NCBI RefSeq assembly: GCF_003605475.1
Contig: NZ_RAHX01000001.1
Span: 2,108,001 to 2,172,000, forward strand
Origin: Aurantiacibacter aquimixticola
GTDB taxonomy: Bacteria > Pseudomonadota > Alphaproteobacteria > Sphingomonadales > Sphingomonadaceae
Direction: 5' to 3'
Length of the DNA: 64,000 nucleotides
In this document: piece by piece, positions 46,457-55,723 of the stretch
Position numbering within the stretch: position 1 is the stretch's first letter
How the letters are laid out: every line of letters begins with the position of its first letter
Made by a program: the position numbers and the translations under genes
Notes under the pieces: generated by a model
What the model was told of the DNA's origin: nothing
The model's database searches: none
Seen by the model: only the letters and a program-made list of their open reading frames with translations

Positions 46457-47043
46457 GCAAGCTGCGCGCCGATCTCGCCCGGATCGCCGAATGCGTGCCG
46501 CAAGGCGTGCGCGTACTCGATGTCGGCTGCGGAGACGGGGCGCTTATGGCCGTCCTGCGCGATCGCAAGCAGGCTGACGCGCGCGGGATCGAGATCGATC
46601 CGGAAGCTGTGGAGCAGGCCGTCGCGCGCGGGCTTAGCGTGGTGCAGGGGGATGCTGACCGTGATCTGGCCGATTACCCGGACGCCGCCTTCGATGTCGC
46701 GATCCTCAGCCAGACATTGCAGACCGCCCGGCGACCGGATTGGCTGCTCGATCAGCTTCTGCGCGTCGGGCAGGAGGCCTTCGTCAGCTTCCCCAATTTC
46801 GCCTATTGGCGCATGCGCTTCGCCCTACTGGCTAAGGGGCGTATGCCGGTTGTGCGGCATCTACCCGTAAGCTGGTATGAAACGCCGAACATCCACCACC
46901 TGACCGTTGCCGATTTTCGCGAATTGCTCGTTGAAAAAGGCGTATCGGTAACAGGCAATTGGTTCTTCGCCGGTGGCCGGGAGATCTCCCCCTCGCGCGC
47001 GAACTGGCGTGCCGAGCATGCTGTGTTCCGCTTGCGCCGTTAG
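46453..47043 (+). CDS. metW: Methionine biosynthesis protein MetW
   Basis: A 196-residue SAM-methyltransferase-fold protein that partners MetX. It begins at GTG ([18 protein letters not shown]), carries motif [21 protein letters not shown], and the MetW hallmark [20 protein letters not shown] plus [15 protein letters not shown]. The GTG start overlaps the metX stop (GTGA). MetW is needed for MetX function in some species; its own chemical activity is unclear. Confidence 0.95.
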   Translation: MSKLRADLARIAECVPQGVRVLDVGCGDGALMAVLRDRKQADARGIEIDPEAVEQAVARGLSVVQGDADRDLADYPDAAFDVAILSQTLQTARRPDWLLDQLLRVGQEAFVSFPNFAYWRMRFALLAKGRMPVVRHLPVSWYETPNIHHLTVADFRELLVEKGVSVTGNWFFAGGREISPSRANWRAEHAVFRLRR

Positions 47044-47525
47044 ATCGCCGAACCCGCCACCGCTGCGAGCGAGATGGCGGGGAGCATGCCGAGCAGGCTG
47101 GCGGTGAGGAAGCTGCGGGCGCTGATCGGGGTTGCGGCGCAGCCTGCGGTCACGACGATATGCGGAACGCCCGTCAGCCGCGCGCCTGCCACGTATAGCG
47201 GCCCGCGGCGCGCAAGGTGGTCGCCCACGGAATCGAGCTTTGCGCCAAAGCGTCGGCGCATGAATCCCGACAGCCAGCGGCGGGAGGCGAGGAACAGGAT
47301 GTGACTGCCCAGTGCCGCACCCAGCACCACCACCAATATGCCGCCAAAACCCATCAGCAGGCCGGAAAGGAAGGCCGTCGGCGTCAGCGCGCCGGGAACG
47401 GAAAAGGTCACGATGGACGTTGCCAGCAAGCCGATCGCGAGCGGGACGAGCACACCGCCATGCGGCGTCGCGGCGAGCGCCTCCACAAAGCCCAGCGGCA
47501 ACCATGTCGCGATTCCGGTTTCCAT
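47040..47525 (-). CDS. VTT domain (DedA/TVP38-like) membrane protein
   Basis: A 161-residue integral membrane protein of the VTT/SNARE-associated (DedA, TVP38/TMEM64) family. It begins METGIATWLPLGFVEALAAT and has hydrophobic helices including VLVPLAIGLLATSIVTFSVP, the conserved glycine-rich FLSGLLMGFGGILVVVLGAA, and RLTGVPHIVVTAGCAATPIS. DedA-like proteins help maintain membrane potential or move lipids between leaflets. It converges on metW, overlapping its end by four bases. Confidence 0.8.
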   Translation of the reverse strand: METGIATWLPLGFVEALAATPHGGVLVPLAIGLLATSIVTFSVPGALTPTAFLSGLLMGFGGILVVVLGAALGSHILFLASRRWLSGFMRRRFGAKLDSVGDHLARRGPLYVAGARLTGVPHIVVTAGCAATPISARSFLTASLLGMLPAISLAAVAGSAI

Positions 47526-47609
47526 ACACTTATCCAGCGCAGCAAAGGGCTTGGGGTTCCCCAGATGCTTCGCCCGGATGGCCTGTATGGTTACCGACCG
47601 GACCCGGTG

Positions 47610-48452
47610 TCAGGCCTTCAACCGCTCCGCATGCCAGGCGATATGGTCGGATACGAAGGTGGAGACGAAGAAGTAAGAGTGGTCGTAGCCCTCCTGCATT
47701 CTGATCGTGGCGTTCATTCCCGCGTCGCGGCAGGCTTCTTCGAACAGGTGGGTCTTGAGTTCACCATCGAGCCATTCGTCCGCCGTGCCCTGGTCCACCA
47801 GCACCTCGTCCAGCCGCGCGCCGTCCTCGATCAGTGCGACGCTGTCATATTCGCGCCATGCCTGTCGGTCCTCGCCCAGATAGCCGGTCAGCGCCTTGTC
47901 GCCCCACGGGCAATTGAGCGGGCTGACGATGGGCGCGAAGGCGCTGGTCGAGTGGAAGCGGCCCGGATTGCGAAGGCTTACGGTAAGCGCGCCGTGCCCG
48001 CCCATGGAATGGCCGGAAATGCCCTGGCGATCCATGTCGACCGGGAAGCTCTTCGCGATCAGCGCGGGCAGTTCGTCCTCGATATAGCTGCGGATCTGGA
48101 AATGCTTGGCCCATGGATCTTGCGTCGCGTCGACATAGAAGCCCGCACCCTGGCCGAAATCGTAATCCTCATGATCCGGCACACCTTCGCCGCGCGGGCT
48201 TGTGTCCGGGCATACGACGATCATGCCATGCTCGGCCGCGGCGCGCTTGTACTCGCATTTGATCATCGCATTTTCATGCGTGCAGGTCAGGCCTGACAGC
48301 CACCAGAGCACAGGCAGCTTCGCGCCTTCCTCGTGGTCGGGAATGTAAATGGCAAAGGTCATCGGTGTGCCGGTGGCCGCGCTTTCGTGCCGCCAGACCT
48401 GCTGCTCGCCCGCATAGCAGCGCGAAGTCGAGATGTGTTCCAGCTCACTCAT
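47610..48452 (-). CDS. fghA: S-formylglutathione hydrolase
   Basis: A 280-residue esterase that releases formate and glutathione in formaldehyde detoxification. It includes LPVLWWLSGLTCTHENAMIK, the nucleophile elbow GISGHSMGGHGALTVSLRN, the catalytic Asp in EVLVDQGTADEWLDG, and the catalytic His near GYDHSYFFVSTFVSDH. Its ATG overlaps the stop of the VOC gene by four bases, so it lies at the 3' end of the frmA-VOC-fghA operon. Confidence 0.96.
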   Translation of the reverse strand: MSELEHISTSRCYAGEQQVWRHESAATGTPMTFAIYIPDHEEGAKLPVLWWLSGLTCTHENAMIKCEYKRAAAEHGMIVVCPDTSPRGEGVPDHEDYDFGQGAGFYVDATQDPWAKHFQIRSYIEDELPALIAKSFPVDMDRQGISGHSMGGHGALTVSLRNPGRFHSTSAFAPIVSPLNCPWGDKALTGYLGEDRQAWREYDSVALIEDGARLDEVLVDQGTADEWLDGELKTHLFEEACRDAGMNATIRMQEGYDHSYFFVSTFVSDHIAWHAERLKA

Positions 48453-48847
48453 GCCTTGGGCCGGTGGATGGCGCAGATCTTATGACCGTCGAGGTCGCGG
48501 AAATAGGCGAGGTGGAGCGGACCGAGCGCACCGCCTTCGCGAAGGCCGGGCGGGTCCTCGATGCTGGTGCCGCCCGCTTCGACCGCCGCATCGTGCATTT
48601 CCTGGACCTGCTCGGGCGAATTGCAGGTGAAGCCGACGGTCATGCCGTTGGCGCAGGTCGCCGCCTCTCCGTCGATCGGTTCGCTCAGCATGAAGACGCT
48701 GCCATCGTGCATGAACATGGCCCGCATCGCGCCGCTCTTCGCTTGGTTCATTATCGGTTCGCGCGCGCCGATAACTCCCAAGACCTTGGCATAGAATGCG
48801 GCCGATTTTTCGATATCATTGGTGCCGATCATGATGTGGCTGAACAT
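48449..48847 (-). CDS. VOC family (glyoxalase-like) protein
   Basis: A 132-residue VOC-fold protein. It starts MFSHIMIGTNDIEKSAAFYA, has the His/Glu metal-site pattern around HIMIGTND, RAMFMHDGSVFMLSEPIDGE and a late LHLAYFRDLDGHKICAIHRP. In many proteobacteria this gene sits between frmA and the formylglutathione hydrolase gene, and may handle a glutathione adduct; its substrate is not known. It is coupled to fghA downstream. Confidence 0.9.
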   Translation of the reverse strand: MFSHIMIGTNDIEKSAAFYAKVLGVIGAREPIMNQAKSGAMRAMFMHDGSVFMLSEPIDGEAATCANGMTVGFTCNSPEQVQEMHDAAVEAGGTSIEDPPGLREGGALGPLHLAYFRDLDGHKICAIHRPKA

Positions 48848-48856
48848 ATGTTTCTC

Positions 48857-49963
48857 CTAATAGACGACGACGCTGCGGATGCTTTCGCCGGAATGCATCA
48901 GGTCGAAGCCCGTGTTGATTTCGTCGAGCGTCAGGCGATGGGTGATCATGGGGTCGATGGCGATCTTACCATTCATGTACCAGTCGACGATCTTGGGAAC
49001 GTCGGTGCGCCCTTTCGCCCCGCCGAACGCCGTGCCGCGCCAGTTGCGGCCCGTCACCAGCTGGAACGGGCGGGTGGCGATCTCTTTCCCGGCTTCGGCG
49101 ACCCCGATGATGATGGAGGTGCCCCAGCCCTTGTGACAGCATTCGAGCGCTGCACGCATTACATCGGTGTTGCCGGTGCAATCGAAGCTGTAATCCGCGC
49201 CGCCATCGAGCAGGTCGACAAGATGAGCGACCACGTTCGAGGTATCCTTCGGATTGACGAAATCGGTCATGCCGAACTTCTCGCCCCATTCGCGCTTCGC
49301 CGGATTGATATCGACGCCGACGATCCGATCCGCCCCCGCCATCCTCGCGCCCTGGATGACGTTGAGCCCGATCCCGCCCAGCCCGAACACGACGACGTTG
49401 TCGCCGGGCTTGACCTGCGCGGTATTCACAACTGCGCCCACGCCCGTCGTCACGCCGCAGCCGATGTAGCAGGAGGTATCGAACGGCGCGTCGGTGCGGA
49501 TCTTGGCGACGGCGATTTCGGGAAGCACGGTGAAGTTCGAAAAGGTCGAGCAGCCCATATAGTGGTAGATCGTCTCACCCTTGTACGAAAAGCGACTGGT
49601 GCCGTCCGGCATCAGCCCCTTGCCCTGCGTTTCGCGGATGGCGCTGCACAGATTGGTCTTGCCGGAGAGGCACATTTTGCATGCCCGGCATTCCGGCGTG
49701 TAAAGCGGGATGACATGGTCGCCCGGCGCAACGCTCGTGACGCCAGCGCCCACTTCGCGCACCACGCCGGCCCCCTCATGTCCCAGAACGGACGGGAACA
49801 ACCCCTCGCTATCCAGTCCATCGAGCGTATAGGCATCGGTATGGCAGATGCCCGTCGCCATGATCTCGACCAGTACCTCGCCCGCCTTCGGGCCTTCGAG
49901 GTCGAGCTCGACGATCTCGAGCGGCTTCTTCGGTTCGAAAGCGACGGCGGCGCGGGTCTTCAT
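48857..49963 (-). CDS. frmA: S-(hydroxymethyl)glutathione dehydrogenase / class III alcohol dehydrogenase
   Basis: A 368-residue zinc alcohol dehydrogenase oxidising S-hydroxymethylglutathione. It begins [20 protein letters not shown], has the catalytic-zinc Cys/His residues in [14 protein letters not shown] and [15 protein letters not shown], the four-Cys structural zinc segment [15 protein letters not shown], and the NAD-binding [20 protein letters not shown]. First gene of the frmA-VOC-fghA operon; the start is chosen at the family Met rather than a longer frame. Confidence 0.97.
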   Translation of the reverse strand: MKTRAAVAFEPKKPLEIVELDLEGPKAGEVLVEIMATGICHTDAYTLDGLDSEGLFPSVLGHEGAGVVREVGAGVTSVAPGDHVIPLYTPECRACKMCLSGKTNLCSAIRETQGKGLMPDGTSRFSYKGETIYHYMGCSTFSNFTVLPEIAVAKIRTDAPFDTSCYIGCGVTTGVGAVVNTAQVKPGDNVVVFGLGGIGLNVIQGARMAGADRIVGVDINPAKREWGEKFGMTDFVNPKDTSNVVAHLVDLLDGGADYSFDCTGNTDVMRAALECCHKGWGTSIIIGVAEAGKEIATRPFQLVTGRNWRGTAFGGAKGRTDVPKIVDWYMNGKIAIDPMITHRLTLDEINTGFDLMHSGESIRSVVVY

Positions 49964-50028
49964 CGGCTGGTGTCTCCTTCCAACCGACCATAGGCGTCCG
50001 GTGCTTGCGGGCAATGCCCCTTGCGCAT

Positions 50029-50062
50029 GAAAGGGGCCGAAGCGAAAGCCTCGGCCCCTTTC
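50029..50062 (-). terminator. Bidirectional terminator between the autotransporter gene and frmA
   Basis: AAAGGGGCCGA pairs with TCGGCCCCTTT around a roughly ten-base loop. T runs follow on the minus strand. It lies 26 bases after the stop of the autotransporter gene. Confidence 0.85.
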
Positions 50063-50087
50063 ATGATGCTATCGAAAGCTGTGTGTA

Positions 50088-51665
50088 TTACCAGGCAGCC
50101 TGGAAGCCGGCGCGCGCGCCGATTTCGCCTTCATCGAAGCCGAAGCCGACACCGCCGGTGAGATACGTGCTGTCGCTGATACGAGCCGAGAAGCTCGCTG
50201 CTGCGGCAGCGCGATCATTGTAATAGCCGACGCCGCCCGCAATGCCGAAGGAATCGGTGGGCATCAGTATCGGAGTGTCCATGGCGAGTGCCAGCGCGAC
50301 ACCTTCGTTCGCTTCGCGCACGCCGGTGGCGTTCTCATTGGCGAGGTCGAACAAGGCGACGGTCTGACCCTGCAGTGCACCGATGGCCGATGCGTTGGCG
50401 GCGATATTGCCCGTGTTGGCGGCGATGAGGCCCGAGTTCACATCGATATCGGCGCGCGCACCATCGAGCTGTGCCGACGTGGCAATGCTTGCCGAACGAC
50501 CCAGCGTGCCGTTGTCGTCCGCCGTCACCACGAAGATCGAGCCCGTCTGCGAACCTGTGCTCGTGCCAAGCCCGGCAATCACGACCTGACCATCATTGGT
50601 GGCCATTGCGCCATTGCCGATAGCGATGGAATTTTCGCCCGACGCCACGCTTTCATTGCCGATCGATACGGCACCATCGCCGCTTGCCGTTGCCGCTTCA
50701 CCCACGGCGACCGAGCGTACGCCATTGGCATTTGCGAGGTGACCGAGGGCCGTTGCGCGTTCGGCATCGGCGATCGAACGCCAGCCAAGCGCAGTCGCGC
50801 CCGGACCCTGCGCGATGCTTTCGCCGCCGATTGCCGTGGTCGAATTGCCGATCGCCTGTGCGCCGCCGGTCCCGTCGACACCGCCGCCAACCGCGAGAGC
50901 GTCTACGCCATCCGCAAAGGCTGCTTCACCGACCGCCGTGGCCGCAAGGCCATTGGCGGAAGCGAGGTGTCCAAGAGCGGTGGAGCGTTCGGAATTGGCT
51001 GTTGCGCGCCAGCCGAATGCCGTCGAACCGGGGCCCGTGGCGACGCTTTCGCCGCCCACTGCAGTGGTCGACGGGCCCATCGCCATCGCGGTGTCACCGA
51101 TGCTCAATGCGTCGGTGCCATTGGCGATCGCTTCATTGCCGATGGCCGTCGAGAAATCGGTCTGCGCGTCGGCATTCTCACCGACGGCGAGAGAGCGCAC
51201 GCCGCGTGCGGTTGCGAGGTGGCCAAGCGCGGTGGCACGTTCGGCACCGGCTTCGGCGCGCCAGCCAAAGGCGCTGGCCCCCGGGCCATCGGCACGCGAG
51301 CGACCGCCGACTGCCGACGTGGAATTGCCGCTGGTCGAAGAAAGCGTGCCAAGGGCGATCGCATCCGTGCCGTCGGCGTCGGCGTCGTAACCCAAAGCGG
51401 TGGACTGAAAGCCGTCTGCTTCGGTGTCGGTCCCGATTGCCGTTGCACGATCAGCGCCCGTCGAAGCGTTCTCACCGCAAGCCAGCGAGTCTTCGCCCTC
51501 GGCATCGGAATTGGCACCGGTCGAGCTGCTCGTGTCGCTGCTCAGGACGCATTCGTAGCCATCATCGCCGTCTATCGACTGAGCGCTGGCGGACGTGGCC
51601 GTAAGGCCGACACCCGCAGTGCTTACCAACAGGGCTACTGAAAGGCTTTTCGTAAATTTCGACAT
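50088..51665 (-). CDS. Trimeric autotransporter adhesin (YadA family)
   Basis: A 525-residue surface adhesin. It has a signal peptide (MSKFTKSLSVALLVSTAGVG, then the ASAQ cleavage site), a head made of YadA-type repeats such as SAFGWRAEAGAERATALGHL, a short stalk/neck (GLIAANTGNIAANASAIGAL), and a C-terminal YadA anchor ending GEIGARAGFQAAW. The head contains about three copies of a roughly 75-residue unit (GxxAxGPGxxAxGWRxxAxxERxTALGHLAxAxG), visible in the DNA as well. Trimeric autotransporters bind host or surface ligands. No second adhesin gene is next to it. Confidence 0.93.
   Translation of the reverse strand: MSKFTKSLSVALLVSTAGVGLTATSASAQSIDGDDGYECVLSSDTSSSTGANSDAEGEDSLACGENASTGADRATAIGTDTEADGFQSTALGYDADADGTDAIALGTLSSTSGNSTSAVGGRSRADGPGASAFGWRAEAGAERATALGHLATARGVRSLAVGENADAQTDFSTAIGNEAIANGTDALSIGDTAMAMGPSTTAVGGESVATGPGSTAFGWRATANSERSTALGHLASANGLAATAVGEAAFADGVDALAVGGGVDGTGGAQAIGNSTTAIGGESIAQGPGATALGWRSIADAERATALGHLANANGVRSVAVGEAATASGDGAVSIGNESVASGENSIAIGNGAMATNDGQVVIAGLGTSTGSQTGSIFVVTADDNGTLGRSASIATSAQLDGARADIDVNSGLIAANTGNIAANASAIGALQGQTVALFDLANENATGVREANEGVALALAMDTPILMPTDSFGIAGGVGYYNDRAAAAASFSARISDSTYLTGGVGFGFDEGEIGARAGFQAAW
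50690..51310 (-). repeat. Three imperfect tandem repeats in the adhesin head
   Basis: Within the adhesin gene a unit of about 225-240 bases recurs three times, encoding GGRSRADGPGASAFGWRA, GGESVATGPGSTAFGWRA and GGESIAQGPGATALGWRS, each followed by an ERATALGHLA-like segment. Unit boundaries are approximate. Similar DNA repeats allow slippage or recombination to change the length of the surface head. Confidence 0.7.
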
Positions 51666-51873
51666 TGCAGTTCCTCACTCGTTGTATCGTTCGCGTTCAG
51701 AAAATGCGCACGATGCGATGTGAGAAGATGTGCCAACGCCTGCCCCTTTGCCCCGTTTGCGGTTCTCTGACCGGCCCGGTTCGTCCAGACACGGGACATA
51801 GAGAGCAAGTTTGTGATCGAATAAAGGCAAATAATTGATCAGTCTGAATATTTGTCCCGGTGAGGGACTCTAC

Positions 51874-53304
51874 TTATCCTTCGTGCACCGTCTTCGGCAC
51901 CATGCAAGCCATCACGCCCTCGCGCCCGTCCTCGCTGCCATAGCCCGACCATTTAACCCCCCCGAAGGGCGCATCGACGGCGGAGACGCCGCCGGTATTA
52001 ATCGCCAGCATTCCCGCCTCGACCTGCGCGGCAAGCCGGCGGCGGCGGGCGGGGCTGTCGGTCCAGGCATAGGCGGCGAGGCCGTAGGGAAGGCGGTTGG
52101 CCTCCTCGATCATCGCCTCCTCGCCTGGCATCGGATTGATCAGGGCGACGGGGCCGAACGGCTCCTCATTCATGATCTCGGCATCGGTGGGCACTTCGGA
52201 CAGCACGGTCGGCTGGTGGAAGAAGCCCCGATTGCCGATCCGCTCTCCGCCTGTCAGCAGATTTGCGCCATGCTCGGTCGCATCGGCGATAAGCCTGCCG
52301 ATATTGTCGCGCCCGCGGGCATTCGCCATCGGGCCAATGTCCACGCCCTTGTCGAGACCGTTGCCGACCGTGAGCTTCTTGGCGCGCTCGACGAAGCCGT
52401 CGCGGAAGCGCTCGAAGACGTTTTCCTGTACCAGGAAACGGGTGGGGCTGACGCAGACCTGCCCGGCATTGCGGAACTTGTTGCCTGCCATCGTGTCGAT
52501 CGCCTTGTCGATATCGGTGTCGTCGAACACCAGCACCGGACCGTGCCCACCAAGCTCCATCGTTGCGATTTTCAGGTCTTCCGCCGCCAGCTTGGCCAGA
52601 TGTTTGCCGACCGGAGTGGATCCGGTGAAAGTCAGTTTGCGGATGATAGGGGAGCCGAGCAGGTGCTCGCTTACCGTGCTCGGCACGCCGAACACGCATT
52701 GCACCGCGCCGCCCGGCACGCCTGCATCGAGCAGGGCCTGCACCACGGCGATGCCGGACGCGGGCGTTTCTTCGCTCGGCTTGACGATGACGGAGCAACC
52801 CGCGGCCAGCGGCCCGCCGATCTTGCGCATCACGTTGATCGCAGGGAAATTCCACGGCGCGAAACCGGCCACTGGGCCGACGGGATGGTATTGCACCTCC
52901 ACCCGGCTGCCCTCGGGGCGCACCAGCGTGCGGCCGTAGAGCCGCTTGCATTCGCCGGCATAGAATTCGAGCAGGCTGGCCGAATAATTCGCTTCGCCCC
53001 TGCCCTCGGTCAGCGGCTTGCCCTGTTCACGGCTGAGATTGGCGCCGATCGTCTCGGCCCGCTCACGCAGCAGGTTCGCCGCCTTTACGAGGATCGACGA
53101 GCGCTGATCCGCCGACATGCCGCGCCATTTGCGAAAGCCGCGATCGGCGGCTTCCAGCGCGCGGTCGAGATCGTCACTGGTCGCATGCGGAAGCGTTCCG
53201 AGTACCTCTTCGGTCGCCGGGTCGATGACCTCTTCCGTGTCGCGCCCGCCGCCGGAGACAGGCTCGCCATCGATCAGCAGGTGAAGCTCGGGGTAGTCGG
53301 TCAT
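51874..53304 (-). CDS. NAD-dependent succinate-semialdehyde dehydrogenase family protein
   Basis: A 476-residue aldehyde dehydrogenase. It has GPVAGFAPWNFPAINVMRKI, the cofactor loop FTGSTPVGKHLAK, the general-base Glu in IATMELGGHGPVLVFD, the catalytic Cys in NAGQVCVSPTRFLV, and the C-terminal substrate segment GVKWSGYGSEDGREGVMACM. The best guess is succinate semialdehyde oxidation to succinate; related aldehydes are possible. It starts MTDYPELHLLIDGEPV. It is alone, divergent from the small exported protein gene. Confidence 0.9.
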   Translation of the reverse strand: MTDYPELHLLIDGEPVSGGGRDTEEVIDPATEEVLGTLPHATSDDLDRALEAADRGFRKWRGMSADQRSSILVKAANLLRERAETIGANLSREQGKPLTEGRGEANYSASLLEFYAGECKRLYGRTLVRPEGSRVEVQYHPVGPVAGFAPWNFPAINVMRKIGGPLAAGCSVIVKPSEETPASGIAVVQALLDAGVPGGAVQCVFGVPSTVSEHLLGSPIIRKLTFTGSTPVGKHLAKLAAEDLKIATMELGGHGPVLVFDDTDIDKAIDTMAGNKFRNAGQVCVSPTRFLVQENVFERFRDGFVERAKKLTVGNGLDKGVDIGPMANARGRDNIGRLIADATEHGANLLTGGERIGNRGFFHQPTVLSEVPTDAEIMNEEPFGPVALINPMPGEEAMIEEANRLPYGLAAYAWTDSPARRRRLAAQVEAGMLAINTGGVSAVDAPFGGVKWSGYGSEDGREGVMACMVPKTVHEG

Positions 53305-53378
53305 GCTCGGATCCTCGAAACGCTCTTTGCAGCGCCATGTAGGGCGATGTTCATCGCGATGCCACTATTGCGAGCCTC

Positions 53379-53732
53379 ATGATTCGCATCCTCGCCCCGC
53401 TCGCCATCCTTGCTGCGCCCGCCGTCGCCATCGCGCAGGACGCCGCGCCGCAAATGTCGCTGGAGCAGCGTATGCTCGCGCGCTGTGCCGCTGCCATTGC
53501 CATCACTGCAGAAGGGCAGGCGAACGGCAATACCGAGGCGCTGGCCTATCCCGACATGACCGAGCGAGGCCGTGAGTTCTTCGTGCGTGCGGGCGCGCGG
53601 CTGATGGATGAATTGCAGCTCGATCGCGATGGTGTTTCGGCGCTCCTGTCTCGCGAGGCGCAAGCGCTATGGGACGACGGCACCATTCAGAAGGTGATGC
53701 CCGTTTGCGTGCCGCTTCTGCCATCCGACTAG
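53379..53732 (+). CDS. Small exported protein of unknown function
   Basis: A 117-residue protein with a signal peptide (MIRILAPLAILAAPAVAIAQ) and a mature part of about 97 residues, largely helical (QMSLEQRMLARCAAAIAITA), with two Cys that could form one disulfide. No family is recognised. It starts 74 bases from the aldehyde dehydrogenase gene, which runs the other way. Confidence 0.7.
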   Translation: MIRILAPLAILAAPAVAIAQDAAPQMSLEQRMLARCAAAIAITAEGQANGNTEALAYPDMTERGREFFVRAGARLMDELQLDRDGVSALLSREAQALWDDGTIQKVMPVCVPLLPSD

Positions 53733-53799
53733 GCATTCAGCCCCGGCTCATCGTCGAAACGCTATCAAGCGGACAACCCGAAATCACCGGAGAATTGCC

Positions 53800-54225
53800 A
53801 TGCGCATGCCCTTGATCGCCGCAGCCCTTCTGACGTCCGCATCCCTTGCCGCGCCTGCCGCCGCGCAGGAAACCGAAGAACGCCCGCTCGCCGGATTGAC
53901 CGAAGCGATGGAGGACCCGGCCACGCAGGAGCAGGTCTCGCACACCGTCGCGGCGCTGGTCGGCGCATTGATGGAGATGCCGGTCGGTCCGCTGGTCGAG
54001 GCGATGGGCGAAATGACTGGCGAGCCAGGCCCGGATATCGACCCCGATGCACGCATTCGCGACCTTATGGGTGCGGAAGCGGCCGACGCGCCTGAAATTG
54101 TGGCCGAGCGGCTACCGGCGATGATGGGCGCCATGGCGCAGATGGCGGGCGCTTTCGAAGCCGTGCTGCCGCAGCTGCGCGAAGCTGCCGAGAGCCTGCC
54201 GCGCGATCTGCCTGCGCAGGAGTGA
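53800..54225 (+). CDS. Small exported Met/Ala/Glu-rich protein of unknown function
   Basis: A 141-residue protein with a signal peptide (MRMPLIAAALLTSASLAAPAAAQ) and a helical, Met- and Glu-rich mature part (EMPVGPLVEAMGEMTGEPGP, MMGAMAQMAGAFEAVLPQLR). It resembles other small periplasmic proteins of sphingomonads without a known role. It follows another small exported protein gene, 67 bases away. Confidence 0.68.
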   Translation: MRMPLIAAALLTSASLAAPAAAQETEERPLAGLTEAMEDPATQEQVSHTVAALVGALMEMPVGPLVEAMGEMTGEPGPDIDPDARIRDLMGAEAADAPEIVAERLPAMMGAMAQMAGAFEAVLPQLREAAESLPRDLPAQE

Positions 54226-54284
54226 ATTTTCCGCGGCATTGGCTGGACCGGCGCAGTGCCTTCGGGCATTAGCGCTGGCCACCG

Positions 54285-54956
54285 ATGTGGCATCTCTATC
54301 ACTTTCCGCTCTGCCCTTTCAGCCGCAAGGTGCAGCTGTCGCTTGGCGAGAAGAAAATCGGATATGAACTTGTCACGCTATACCCGTGGGATGCCGATGA
54401 AAGCTTCCATCGCCTGAACCCAGCGGGTCGCGTGCCCGTGCTTTACGACGCGGCGAAGAAGGTCGCGCTGATAGATAGCCAGGCGATCTGCGAATATCTG
54501 GAAGAGACGGTGTCCGATCGGCCGCTGCTGATCGGATCGGCCAGGGCGCGGGCGGAAATCCGCCGATTGGTGGCGCTGTTCGACGAGAATTTCTACGGCG
54601 ATATCACCGGGCCGCTGCTGCACGAGAAGATGCGCAAGCGCCTCGTCCTGCGCCAGTCGCCCGACAGCCGGGTGCTGCGAGAGACGATGCGGCTGCTGCA
54701 CGAACATCTCGACTATATCGATTGGCTGGTGGACAATCGCCGCTGGCTAGCGGGGGCGCAGCTGAGCCTCGCCGACTTTGCCGCCGCGTCACAGATTTCG
54801 GTGGTGGATTATCTCGGCGGGATCGACTGGTCGGATCACGAGAGCGCGCATGGCTGGTACCGGGTCATCAAGAGCCGCCCGAGCTTCGCGCCGCTGCTCC
54901 GCCAGAAGATGGACGGTCTTCCCGCGCCCAAGCACTATGCGGACGTGAATGCGTGA
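54285..54956 (+). CDS. Glutathione S-transferase family protein
   Basis: A 223-residue GST-like protein. The thioredoxin-fold N-terminus reads LYHFPLCPFSRKVQLSLGEK with a Cys/Ser/Tyr-type start, LNPAGRVPVLYD is the cis-Pro region, and DSQAICEYLEETV the glutathione gamma-Glu contact. The C-terminal helical domain follows (SLADFAAASQISVVDYLGG). It may conjugate or reduce glutathione adducts; the substrate is unknown. Confidence 0.9.
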   Translation: MWHLYHFPLCPFSRKVQLSLGEKKIGYELVTLYPWDADESFHRLNPAGRVPVLYDAAKKVALIDSQAICEYLEETVSDRPLLIGSARARAEIRRLVALFDENFYGDITGPLLHEKMRKRLVLRQSPDSRVLRETMRLLHEHLDYIDWLVDNRRWLAGAQLSLADFAAASQISVVDYLGGIDWSDHESAHGWYRVIKSRPSFAPLLRQKMDGLPAPKHYADVNA

Positions 54957-54968
54957 GCCTTTGTGTTG

Positions 54969-55070
54969 CGAAGCCGCATGCGCGGCTTCGTCCTTACTGG
55001 ACGCGCAGGCAAGCTGCGCCCGCTGCGGGTGGGCGTTCGCCCTTGCGGTCCGCTAGTCGCGGCCCGATAT
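54969..55070. repeat. Candidate palindromic intergenic repeat element
   Basis: The intergenic segment between the GST and msrB genes opens with a perfect palindrome-like hairpin (CGAAGCCGC-ATGC-GCGGCTTCG) and continues with GCGGGTGGGCGTTCGCCCTT, which contains a second hairpin (GGGCG-TT-CGCCC). The look matches the short repeated intergenic elements I recall from sphingomonad genomes. Copy number cannot be checked here. No gene is seen in 54957-55208. Confidence 0.4.
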
Positions 55071-55208
55071 ATCTCCCAAGCGAAACGACAGGGCCGAACC
55101 GACGCTGGGTCGGCAAGGCCGAATTGGCCGCCCGCAGGTGCCCCGCAGCGGAGCGATGGGAACAGCACCGAGGATGCTCGCATGGAACTGCGAGCGAAAG
55201 GAAAACAA

Positions 55209-55619
55209 ATGAACGACAAGGTCGAGCACACCGAAGCCGAATGGCGCGAGAAGCTGACGCCCGAGCAATTCCATGTCCTGCGCGAAGCGGGAACCGAGCG
55301 GGCCTTCACCGGCAAGTATGAGAAGAACAAGGCGGCCGGTGAATACAAATGTGCAGGCTGCGGTCAGCCCGTGTTCGAGAGCGAGGACAAATATGACAGC
55401 GGTTCCGGTTGGCCGAGCTTCACCGCGCCTGCCGATCCGCAAGCGGTCAAGATGAACCAGGACGAATCCCACGGTATGGTCCGTACCGAAGTCGTTTGCG
55501 CGCGGTGCGAAGGCCATCTCGGCCACGTTTTCCCCGATGGCCCCGGCCCCGAGGGCCTGCGCTATTGCATCAACTCCGCCGCGCTCGAATTCGAGCCGGA
55601 AGAGAAAGGCGGCGATTAA
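55209..55619 (+). CDS. msrB: Peptide-methionine (R)-S-oxide reductase MsrB
   Basis: A 136-residue MsrB repairing methionine-R-sulfoxide in proteins. It has two zinc Cys pairs (YKCAGCGQP and [11 protein letters not shown]), [10 protein letters not shown], and the catalytic Cys in [12 protein letters not shown] chose the ATG before [16 protein letters not shown]; the upstream frame extension comes from intergenic repeat sequence. Confidence 0.97.
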   Translation: MNDKVEHTEAEWREKLTPEQFHVLREAGTERAFTGKYEKNKAAGEYKCAGCGQPVFESEDKYDSGSGWPSFTAPADPQAVKMNQDESHGMVRTEVVCARCEGHLGHVFPDGPGPEGLRYCINSAALEFEPEEKGGD

Positions 55620-55723
55620 GGCTGAACGCCTGTTCACGCTGGATTACGCTTGTCCTATGCACGTTTTGTGCTGATCGGATCGCTCAGGCGCTTGGGCGCC
55701 GCGAAACAGGAATGTGAAGTCTG

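Noticed and set aside
50690-51310. CRISPR-like repeat array
   Set aside because: The repeats are long, imperfect, in frame and code for YadA head units; there are no short constant repeats with unique spacers.
54963-55208. N-terminal extension of MsrB to 218 residues
   Set aside because: The extension is translated from the intergenic palindromic repeat and has no MsrB similarity; the ATG at 55209 gives normal length.
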